64,000 bases of DNA, taken from contig JARBJD010000355.1 of NCBI GenBank assembly GCA_033064195.1, forward strand, positions 1 through 64,000. The letters run 5' to 3'. The notes below the pieces were generated by a model that searched no databases, was not told where the DNA came from, and was given only the letters and a program-made list of their open reading frames with translations. Source of the DNA: Blattamonas nauphoetae. Taxonomy: Eukaryota; Preaxostyla; Oxymonadida. Shown here one piece after another: positions 56,566 through 64,000 of this stretch. The translations under genes were made by a program, and so were the position numbers. Every line of letters starts with the position of its first letter. Position 1 is the first letter of the stretch.

Positions 56566-57203
56566 TATTTAATTCCCCCTGTCCTGTTTGTTGTCACAGA
56601 TCTAGCCAAATTAGGACAAAATTTGCCTGTTTTTGGCGATCATCCTCTAAAAGGATACAAAAAGGCACAATTACCACTAAAATGGAAGAATACGGTTAAA
56701 AGACTTAAACTAGCATGTCATACCATTTTCAGGGTTCAATAACTCATCTTTGCCCAATTGTGAGATCAGAATGCCACAAACTCATTCGCGCTAGAAAGGC
56801 AAACAAGGAAGAAAATAATGAAGAAGAGGAACATACGCATGATGGAGGCGAAGTTTGTTGGACGAGAGTCACAGAGGACCACTCGATAGGACAAGGGACA
56901 ATTGATCGCAAACACCCGCACTTCATTTTGCAGAATATTAGATTATCTCGGTGTTTTTCCAAAATAAGGAGAATGACCACTTTTACTGGTGAATTTGAAG
57001 GAAAAATGAAATAATGCAATATTGAGGGAGAACAATTCGGTCTCAGTTCCTCGAGCCATACCTGTACAATGGGAAATGCATCCGTCGTTTTCGCAAGTGG
57101 GTGGACTTCTCAACGCACTCAGCGAGAGATCCCCACTCACAACAGGAAGCTCTGTAGTCATCGAGGAGGCACCCGATCCGTCCTTTGAGTGAGTTAATGA
57201 CAT

Positions 57204-57726
57204 TTTTCGAACGATGGGTTTTCTTTCAGAAAAACACTCAATAACTGTATATGACACATAACACCAATGAAAGAGAACAATTGAATCGAAGTCTCCATGT
57301 TTGAGACAGAAGAACAAAATCAGAACATCCGTTTCAAACGAACTGAGAGAGATGAGAAACGAGAGAATCACGATGGCGAAATAACATAAAAACAAATCTC
57401 GGAAGCGGTTAGTCCACTCACACAACTGTCGCGTGCGCGTTACAAGTCCTCCTTCAAACAAATGCAACAAAAAACAAACGACTTGAACAACATGACAAAA
57501 ATGCATTGAAATGGCGAGCATACAGATTAAAGACGATGTGACCAACTTCAGGAGGTGAGTAGTGAGAAGAAGGAAGACATTAGTCACTTCAAAGCACCGG
57601 TTAAGGTCTTTCAGACATGAGCAATGAGATCTCCGGGCAAGTAAGGATTTCTCTGGATCGACTTGTCACGATAATTTTTTCTTGAATCCGGAATATTCGT
57701 GAATATTGACGAACTCTGCTCAAGTC
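57204..57726. other. spacer between divergent genes
   Basis: Either promoter region for gene B and the divergent ARM-like gene, or upstream exons of gene B: a minus-strand frame is open to about 57587 and includes hydrophobic sequence (FLCYFAIVILSFLISLSSF). Undecided. Confidence 0.35.
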
Positions 57727-58749
57727 ATGACGAACTCTTCTAACGACACGTTAAGTTCTCCTTACTGTTCTGCTTTTTTGAATTGGGATGAAGATGTTCA
57801 ATCTGTACACGAAAATGCCGTTGTCTTCCAGTCTCTTATTGCCACTTTGAAGTCGACGCCTGCGTTTGATGCATCTCTGGAAGGGAAAGCCGTGAACTTT
57901 CTCGAATCTGTGGAACCGAATGGTCGACAATCAGCAGATGCTTTTCTCCGCAGCATCGCATCAATCTCAGATGGATCTTTGACCGATTTCGTACGGTCCA
58001 TTGTGGTGCTCGTTTCTTCGGCCAGTCAGGGCATTACCCTTTCAGCGATGAAGATTGTCCCTTCACTGCTCTTCTGGAGTGCCGCTGATCTCAAACTTGC
58101 ACTTATCGAGGCTGATCTGATCCCTCAAATCGTCAAAAATATCAATCTCCAGTCTCTTTCTTTCGAAGAAGCCGAAGATATCCACATCAACGTCATGAAA
58201 AGCATCACCAATTCACTCTGGCTCACGACTCCATATAGTCTTTCACAACTCGAGATTGAAGATGATAATGAACAACAAGTTGTTCACAAGACGATTTTTG
58301 AGCAAGTTCTCGTGCCTTCGGAGAAATATCTTTGCCATCTGTGCATGAACCGGACTTCGATCATCGATGGGGACCAATCTTATGAATTCATGCGTCTTCT
58401 TTCTCACCTCCTTGAAATATCTCCATATCATCAACCGACAATTGACTTTGTTCTTCCCATGCCTGTCGTTCTCTCGAGCGCAAGTTGTCTCACATTCTTT
58501 GAACACGATGCTTCAATCTGGACTTTTCTGTATCTCCTAAACAAGTCCCAGCGGGAATGGAATGCAAAAAGAGAAGCAGTGCAACAGATGGGGAGGACAG
58601 TGCATCGAATGTTGAGAATGGAGGGCATCGACGATGTGATCGAGGAAAAGCTGCGAAACGACAGAAACGGACTCAGAGGAAGATCCATTGCTGACGAATC
58701 GACTCAACTGAATGGCTTGCTGGGCATGAACCTTCCACAACGTCGATAG
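57727..58749 (+). CDS. ARM-like family protein (copy A4, intact)
   Basis: Single exon, 340 aa, ATG 57727 to TAG. It shows the complete family layout: FLNWDEDVQSVHENAVVFQS, LRSIASISDGSLTDFVRSIV, QVLVPSEKYLCHLCMNR, LLEISPYHQPTIDFVLPMP, RMLRMEGIDDVIEE and the terminal GLLGMNLPQRR. All helical, no catalytic motif; probably a binding scaffold of unknown partner. A plain model for what a whole family member looks like. It is divergent from gene B. Confidence 0.7.
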   Translation: MTNSSNDTLSSPYCSAFLNWDEDVQSVHENAVVFQSLIATLKSTPAFDASLEGKAVNFLESVEPNGRQSADAFLRSIASISDGSLTDFVRSIVVLVSSASQGITLSAMKIVPSLLFWSAADLKLALIEADLIPQIVKNINLQSLSFEEAEDIHINVMKSITNSLWLTTPYSLSQLEIEDDNEQQVVHKTIFEQVLVPSEKYLCHLCMNRTSIIDGDQSYEFMRLLSHLLEISPYHQPTIDFVLPMPVVLSSASCLTFFEHDASIWTFLYLLNKSQREWNAKREAVQQMGRTVHRMLRMEGIDDVIEEKLRNDRNGLRGRSIADESTQLNGLLGMNLPQRR

Positions 58750-58963
58750 AAAGAACCCAGAACCACCGAAAATCTCGATCTCTAACATGATTCGTCGGAT
58801 TCCACTTCATGAATAGAAAGTCTGATGAAGAACGTCTGTTGAAATCATTGTTGTGCTGTTTACTTGTCTCGTGAAGAGATGTCCAAATCAACTCGATCAT
58901 CCCATAAAAGTCAACGATTCATATCGAAGCTTCAGTCACTGAATTAGACACTTATCTCGCCAG

Positions 58964-60391
58964 ATGAATCCTGTTCAACCGTCGGCTAAACGTCGCCCTC
59001 CACATGCAGTCCCTGTGAACAAGAAGAAATCCACAAGAGCCAAAGTGTCAATTCACACAAATGTCTTTCCATTCGACATTCGTTCTCAACGTGAAGAATC
59101 GCATCATCCCATCCATGCGAAATCTCTCCCGAAGAGCCAACGTGCTCACACAAAGTCAAAGTCGTTGCAAATCTGTGGTGCGCCAATCAAAGGATCTCCA
59201 GCGATGAGGAGGAAGACCGTGCAAGGCTCACAAATCTCTTCACCGAATCGCACAGTTCAAGGAGAAGCAAGTTCTGCGAACAAAGTCACACGTAGGAACA
59301 TGCACACCCTTCGCCAACAAGAATCCATCGCATCACATCAGTCAGCCTCTCCAACGACAGTTTCACATCACCAACCTACTCCTGGATATATCAAGCTTTC
59401 CTCTCCCTTTCTGAACTGGTGTCAGAGTGAACCTGTCGCAGCTGATCGTGTGTCGCCACTCTTCGTCTCTCTTGTGTCCCTGGTCAGAGACAACGTCCCT
59501 TTTAATGTGTCACTTCTTCGAAAAGTCACAACATTCTTTTTAGTGCTCGATCCAGCCGTTAATCTCGACCTGCTTGTCAAGGATTTCAAGAATACAACTG
59601 GACAAGACTGCACAGATCCTGTCCCACTCTTTGTGGATTCGATTATAGTGCTCTTATCCTCGTCGCATAATTCGATTGTCGGGAATGTTCTCGCTTTCCT
59701 GCGTCGATTCGTCGAATCTTGTTCAGCCCCAATCCGCTCTGACCTGCTCAACTGCAACCTCATTTCCATCATCTTCTCGACCCATTATCTGAAGGATCTC
59801 TCTGTCCTCGGTGATCAGCTCATTCTGAGGAACTTACTCACGTTTCTTGAATTATTCACAAAGATCTCCTCCCCCATCGCGACCCGATTCAACTCCTTCT
59901 CTCCCGGCACTGGCCATCTCTCACTCCAAAATTTGGTGCTGCATAAATTGTGGATTCCAATGGAACCGGCTCTCGTCCAGATCAGTCGCAATCCCTGCAT
60001 TTTGGAGTGGATCGAAGAATGCGCGGAAACGTTGAATTTACTCTCCAGAATCCTTGATGTGGGTGCATGCCACCAGTCCACACTCGATTTTGTCTGCTCT
60101 TCTCGCATCCCCATCGTGCTCCTGTCACTTCTCACCGAAGTCGAAAATGAAGACGCCCATCAAGACATTCTCTGGATACTGTCCCTCAATATCCACAACT
60201 GGCAAGACGGTAGAGCGGAAACAATGCGCAGAGGGAAGATCTTGCAGCAGATGCTCGAACGCGAGGGGTTCGGAGATGGCCTCGAGCAGAAAGTGCTTCA
60301 CGAGAAGTCGACGAGAGATGGAAACTATGTGAGGGTGTACTCGTTCGGAATCATGGACCAGTTGGGAATGAACTTTCTTAAGCCGCGATAA
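58964..60391 (+). CDS. ARM-like family protein with basic N-terminal extension (copy A6)
   Basis: Single exon, 475 aa, ATG 58964 to TAA. Residues 1-140 are basic, Ser/Thr-rich and disordered (KRRPPHAVPVNKKKSTRAK), with no homologue in copies A1-A4. From LSSPFLNWCQSEPVAADRVS the ARM-like family fold follows: VSLVSLVRDNVPF, LLSSSHNSIVGNVLAFLRR, STLDFVCSSRIPIVLLSLL, MLEREGFGDGLEQ, ending MDQLGMNFLKPR. The basic tail might direct it to the nucleus or to nucleic acid; that is a guess. Its broken sister at 44.8-46.2 kb shares an identical 45-residue block in the tail. Confidence 0.7.
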   Translation: MNPVQPSAKRRPPHAVPVNKKKSTRAKVSIHTNVFPFDIRSQREESHHPIHAKSLPKSQRAHTKSKSLQICGAPIKGSPAMRRKTVQGSQISSPNRTVQGEASSANKVTRRNMHTLRQQESIASHQSASPTTVSHHQPTPGYIKLSSPFLNWCQSEPVAADRVSPLFVSLVSLVRDNVPFNVSLLRKVTTFFLVLDPAVNLDLLVKDFKNTTGQDCTDPVPLFVDSIIVLLSSSHNSIVGNVLAFLRRFVESCSAPIRSDLLNCNLISIIFSTHYLKDLSVLGDQLILRNLLTFLELFTKISSPIATRFNSFSPGTGHLSLQNLVLHKLWIPMEPALVQISRNPCILEWIEECAETLNLLSRILDVGACHQSTLDFVCSSRIPIVLLSLLTEVENEDAHQDILWILSLNIHNWQDGRAETMRRGKILQQMLEREGFGDGLEQKVLHEKSTRDGNYVRVYSFGIMDQLGMNFLKPR

Positions 60392-60449
60392 GCCAGATCT
60401 GAAACCACATTCTTACTCTCGCTGTCCGCCTCTGATTTCGTCCCCAGTT

Positions 60450-60640
60450 GCTTCAACGAAAATAAACACTGATCGCGCACGCTATAGTTCTTTTTTTCAC
60501 GAACAGACAGCTGTGTTCGTCGCTTGTGTTCATTCACCACTTTGAAGTCGTTTTCTTCTTCCTTGTCATTGATTTCGGATTTCTTTGTTCGCTCGCACCT
60601 TGTTGTGCACTTCAAGCTTTTCAGTCGATTCCTGGATAGT
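60450..60640 (+). repeat. conserved ARM-family 3' flank (copy 3)
   Basis: Matches 46270-46450 almost base for base, up to CAGTCGATTCCTGGAT, where the two diverge. Confidence 0.6.
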
Positions 60641-60689
60641 AGTATAGTAGACGATTTGGGAACCAGATTGAAATAGTCGTTGACAGACC

Positions 60690-61839
60690 TTTGACACGGA
60701 TCTCATCGATCTCAGCTTTTTTGATCTCAGAAAATAACTAGTGTTCAAATTGTTATAAAACTCAAAATAACGAAGTAAAAGACCCACTATCCGTGTTGAA
60801 TTATGTTTGCAAGAACTTTCATTGAAATCTTGAGTTGAATCGTCCCACAATAACTCTTCTAACCGATCCGGTTGAAGAACTGGATGAATCACGCTTGTTC
60901 TTCGAAAAATTTCTTAATTCCTCCACGAATGATCTCCTTTACCATTTCTCGACGATTGTTTCTCTCTTAGAGTGCTTTATTCCGCAGGTTTGCATTCGTT
61001 GTTCAATTGTTCATTAGTCTTCGAGATTTCTTCTCTTTATCTCGATCTTCAGTCCTATTTTGACTTGGTTAATCTGTCACTTCCATTATTTCCATCTCTC
61101 CCAGATAATCTGTCAGTGACGTGTGAGATCTCAATTGACACGTCGACCCCGCCTCTCGAATGACTCCCCATTCATTTCTGCGGACTCTCCTCGGATGCCG
61201 CTCTTTCTTTGATTGCTGGTACCGATGAACAGATTCTCCGATCGCCTCCAATCGTCCAGAAATGGTTTCTTCTTTTGGGTTGGTCGTTCTCAACACTGCT
61301 GTCTTTAACTGTCACATCGTCAACCGTCCTCTCTCCACACTATTCCTTACGTCCCTGAACGATGCACTGTGACCAGATTGTCTTTCCCAATCTCGACTTT
61401 TGGCATCTCTGAAACAATTCTCGTTTATTTCGTCGAAATGGGATGTGCACCGCATTTCAGCCGTTCGGAGTCATCCACGATTTGATTCAGGATCATCATG
61501 CCAGTTGGCTATCCTCTGAATCTTTATTTTCGTTCTTGGAACTGCCCACCAAACAACCCTCCGAAATCGAAGCATCCAAACACTCTTGACGACTCTGTTG
61601 ATAATCACAGGATTTACTTTGCATGGTCCATCGTCAGAAATGGAGCAACTCATTCCGCAACTGATTACGGCAGTTCAACTGCGAGCTCACATTCCGAAGC
61701 GAAACGGAGAGTCAACAGGTCTCGCAAATACCGATCTGATGTTGATTCTTGAAAATTTCCAAGTTGTCTAGTCAATAGCCGGAAGAGAAGGAATGACAAA
61801 ACCCACGAGGCGCTGTTCAGATGTCCCTTTGAAGACTCA
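60690..61839. other. left interior of the hAT-type element, no gene resolved
   Basis: Short coding-like runs such as MEQLIPQLITAVQLRAHIP (about 61640) occur in shifting frames, perhaps the 5' part of the captured gene. Nothing is firm. Confidence 0.3.
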
Positions 61840-62840
61840 ATGATCACACGATTTCTCGCTCTTTTGGACTGTGCATGCGTTCAATCGCTTTTCAGACGTT
61901 TCAGAACTTCATCACACCAACACTCCTCCAAACGAGCTCTCTTCTCGACAGCACAATCACAGCTGACAAAGACAAGAAAACTGCATCGTGCAGATGGCGA
62001 GAACTTGGAGCAGAACAATATCGCACCGAAGGGAATTGACGGACGACTCATCGTCATCAAGAACGGGAAGAAGGACTGTTCGAAGGTGAGTACATCCCGT
62101 TCATTCCTGGCGAGGTGAGGTTCAACGAAGGGGAGGAACACCACGTCTTCATCCCTCCAAGCTATATCGAGACAGCTGATGCTTTCGGAGGATTTGGTGG
62201 ACTGACCGACCAGATGATGGACAACGAAGAGCCAGAGAAGAGACTCGTGCTGATCCACAACGGGAAGAAGATGCTGAAGAGGCGAGACAAGGATCCGAAA
62301 CGATCGTTGGGGGAGGAGGAGGATGAGTTTGAGGGTGAACTTTAGGGGTATCTGTTCGGAGAAGAGAAGATAACGGAAGGGAAGGAATATTCCATTCTGC
62401 TGAGTCCTTCATACGTCGAAACAAAAGGACCAGGAGGACAGACGATCCTGCGAGGACTGATTGGGCAGACAGTGAACGAGGAGGAAGAACAGGAAAGGAA
62501 GGAGATGGAAGAGCTGGAGGCTCAGATCGCAGCAGAAGAGGAGAGGATGCAGGAAGAGGAAGCGGCTGCATTGGTGTTGGCTGCGTCAACCAAAAAGAAG
62601 AGGAAGATTGAACCGGAACGAACGAGATCTTCAGTGTCGCTTCGCCCAGCAAGCAAGAAAGCGAAGAAGAAAGGAGATCATGACGACGATGCGGACGCGA
62701 ATAGGATGAAGATGGCGATGGGAGGACATGAAAATCGGAAGCTTACACGAAAAGGACAACCTGACGACAAGAAGAAGGAGGAGGAGGAAGAGAGACTGAG
62801 AAAGGAAGCAGTAGAATCTGAGAGAAAACGTAGATAAGAG
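61840..62840 (+). pseudogene. decayed gene with a duplicated domain, inside the hAT-type element
   Basis: Two related modules occur in tandem: LIVIKNGKKDCSK...EYIPFIPGEVRFNEGEEH with PPSYIETADAFGG (about 62040-62200), and LVLIHNGKKMLKRR...FGEEKITEGKEYSILLSPSY with VETKGPGG (about 62245-62440). A Glu/Lys-rich tail follows to 62836 (EEERMQEEEAAALVLAAS, KKRKIEPER). Frame breaks lie between and within the modules (near 62080 and 62343). I do not recognise the domain. The order suggests a captured host gene. Confidence 0.4.
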
Positions 62841-63412
62841 GAAGATCGAAAGAGAGCGGAAGAAGATGAGAGAAGACGACATGAAGAGATTGCACGAAAA
62901 CAGGAAGAGGAGGAGAGACTGAAGAAGCTGAAAGGGAAGAAGAAGAAGGAAGTGGAGGAACGAAAACGTCGCGAAGAAGAGGAGAGAAAGCGCAAAGAAA
63001 AATGCAGACGCTGAAACAGCCGAAGCAGCTGCCAAGAAAAAAGAGGAAGAAGAGGACGACTACGACCAAGGGATCAACGGGAAGATCGGAGGAGCAGGAA
63101 ACAGTCACCTGGGAAAGAATTCACCACACCACACAACACGCACTTCACACCCCTCTCCGCCCACTCACTCTGATTCTGTGTTGTTGCATCGACCGAATAC
63201 TGTTACGTGTCTTCTTACCGAATCGACGCCTTCTCCATCTGATGGATGGACAGCGAGAGGTGGAATGAGCAACACGTCGCGATCGCATGGACGGAATGAT
63301 TATGATACGAAAGCAACATCGAGAAGAGTGCGAAAAGGAGAGAGGAGGAGGGAGCGAGAGCGAGGCGAAAGGGACGAAAAGAAGAGAAGACGACATCGAT
63401 TGTCAATCTGAA
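62841..63412 (+). other. charged low-complexity stretch in the hAT-type element
   Basis: Continues the Glu/Lys/Arg-rich coding-like sequence after a stop at 62835 in shifted frames, ending with an Arg-rich run near 63400. It is probably the decayed tail of the captured gene. The antisense frames here are by-products of the GAA/GAG repeats. Confidence 0.3.
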
Positions 63413-63621
63413 GTCGTTTGACCCTCTTTTCAGTGTTCATTCTATCACACTACAACCATTTCGCTTTTCAAGATTCTTATTTTGACCATTTGATACAACA
63501 TTGAGACAAATATAGATACGCTTAATTAGGTCATTGATCTCAGTCCCAAAAACTGGAACTGAGATCGATCGATCTCAGTTTCTGCTTGATTGATCTCATG
63601 TATCAAAGGTCTGGTCGTTGA

Positions 63622-64000
63622 AATCAGAAACGGAAAGTCAAGTCCGATTGACCATTTCTAAATCTTGTATTAAAAGGAATTTAGACCATTTCAATGATGC
63701 CAATATTTGACCTAAATTCCAAAAATATGTCCAATATTTCGACCTCATTTTAAGCGTCAATTTTGAAGCAACTTTTTGTCATAATCCAAAAATGTTGTCA
63801 CTTTTTTCGATGTTTTTTCACTTTTGAACTCGAACACAGTGAATCCAACTTGAGAACCACTTCGAAAAAAATCGAAAAAAATTCTAAAATGTCGGAGACG
63901 ATGTGAGTCGTCGATCAAAACAATCCTGATGAAAATCGGTTGAGAATTTGTGGAGCTACGTACCGAACTGTGGTCAAAAAAGTGACAAAAAAGTCGATTT
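63622..64000. other. AT-rich stretch to the window edge
   Basis: A/T runs and repeated AAAAATCGAAAA-like words. No gene, no clear repeat. Confidence 0.4.

Larger units (their letters stand above)
53486..57064. mobile_element. palindromic fold-back element (outer layer of a three-element nest)
   Basis: Outer arms 53486-53984 and 56566-57064 are inverted copies of 499 bp that look essentially identical. A 99-codon frame is identical in both (53835-53536 minus, 56715-57014 plus). TA flanks both outer ends (53484-53485, 57065-57066). Without the inner elements the arms meet at GGGGGAATTAAATATTTAATTCCCCC (written as two arms around TA), so the empty element is a near-perfect palindrome of about 996 bp. 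No transposase of its own. TA targeting points to the Tc1/mariner superfamily. Confidence 0.75.
49270..57203 (-). pseudogene. large ARM-like protein, gene B, interrupted by a transposon nest
   Basis: Paralogue of gene A, about 1,308 aa if the insertion is ignored. 3' of the insertion the exons are 53485-53455, 53379-53253, 53213-53058, 53008-52593, 52544-52421, 52371-49756, 49688-49628 and 49528-49270. Introns are 75, 39, 49, 48, 49, 67 and 99 nt, all GT-AG and in phase. The first exon (57203-57067, MSLTHSKDGSGASSM) lies beyond a 3,579-bp nest of elements flanked by TA. Counting one TA, 137+31 nt join in frame, which supports the interruption of a once continuous exon. The open frame continues 5' of 57203 to about 57587, so further upstream exons are possible. 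The protein is leucine-rich helical repeat with no catalytic motif. Unless the nest is removed from the transcript, the gene is dead or starts inside it. Confidence 0.6.
60685..63613. mobile_element. hAT-type non-autonomous element, 2,929 bp, carrying host-like sequence
   Basis: Inverted ends CAGACCTTTGAYAC flanked by the 8-bp duplication GTCGTTGA (60677-60684 and 63614-63621). An 8-bp duplication and a CAG-type end are hAT hallmarks. Many GATCTCA motifs lie just inside both ends (60698-60735, 63535-63600). No hAT transposase is recognisable; the interior is occupied by a decayed gene. Confidence 0.7.

Noticed and set aside
53536-57014. A pair of facing 99-aa genes
   Set aside because: Identical frames in the two arms of a palindrome; coding is possible but nothing supports it.
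62631-63108. Long Ser/Phe/Leu-rich minus-strand frames
   Set aside because: They are reverse readings of GAA/GAG-rich sequence and show no domain.
1-64000. CRISPR arrays, operons, rRNA, tRNA, or retroviral, LTR or Polinton-type elements
   Set aside because: No spaced direct repeats, no bacterial-type gene packing, no recognisable RNA genes by eye, and no capsid, integrase or reverse-transcriptase motifs were seen.

Overview
This window is protist nuclear DNA. It has dense protein-coding genes with many very short GT-AG introns (about 22 to 180 nt), standard TAA/TAG/TGA stops, large lineage-specific protein families and many DNA transposons, and I saw no rRNA or tRNA. The mix of tiny introns and expanded ARM-like, SPRY-like and RHS-like families makes me think of a metamonad, perhaps an oxymonad such as Blattamonas. 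That is an inference from pattern memory, not a search result.

Layout. 0-9.3 kb: a decayed ARM-like gene, a duplicated flank, an ARM-like gene and two SPRY-domain copies. 10.2-13.5 kb: a six-exon large ARM-like gene (A). 13.7-14.6 kb: a short inverted-repeat element. 14.7-17.2 kb: a seven-exon ARM-like gene (C), with the 3' fragment of an RHS-like gene 6 bp from its start codon. 18-26.2 kb: a SPRY copy, then a long RHS/Crinkler-like P-loop gene split by a 3,051-bp transposon with a 9-bp target duplication. 26.4-27.9 kb: a third RHS fragment hit by an 889-bp fold-back element whose empty site survives in its paralogues. 28-34.3 kb: further ARM-like and SPRY copies, including a segmental duplicate of the 4-7 kb region.

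34.4-44.7 kb is the conserved, housekeeping-like island: a TBC (Rab-GAP) protein, an unidentified multi-exon gene beside a tandem array of exon-like cassettes, a six-exon BAR-domain protein, a cathepsin B-like protease and one unknown gene. 44.8-48.2 kb: an ARM-like pseudogene and a mariner-type element. 49.3-57.2 kb: gene B, a large paralogue of gene A, cut by a nest of three TA-targeting elements (a near-perfect 1-kb palindrome, a pogo-type transposon at its exact centre, and a MITE in the pogo target duplication). 57.7-60.4 kb: two intact ARM-like genes. 60.7-63.6 kb: an hAT-type element carrying decayed host-like sequence.

The core genes suggest ordinary endomembrane biology: TBC and BAR for Rab and membrane traffic, cathepsin for lysosomal digestion. 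The rest is dominated by duplicating ARM, SPRY and RHS families and the transposons that break them. Exon models were built by hand from GT-AG sites and codon phase and have no transcript support.
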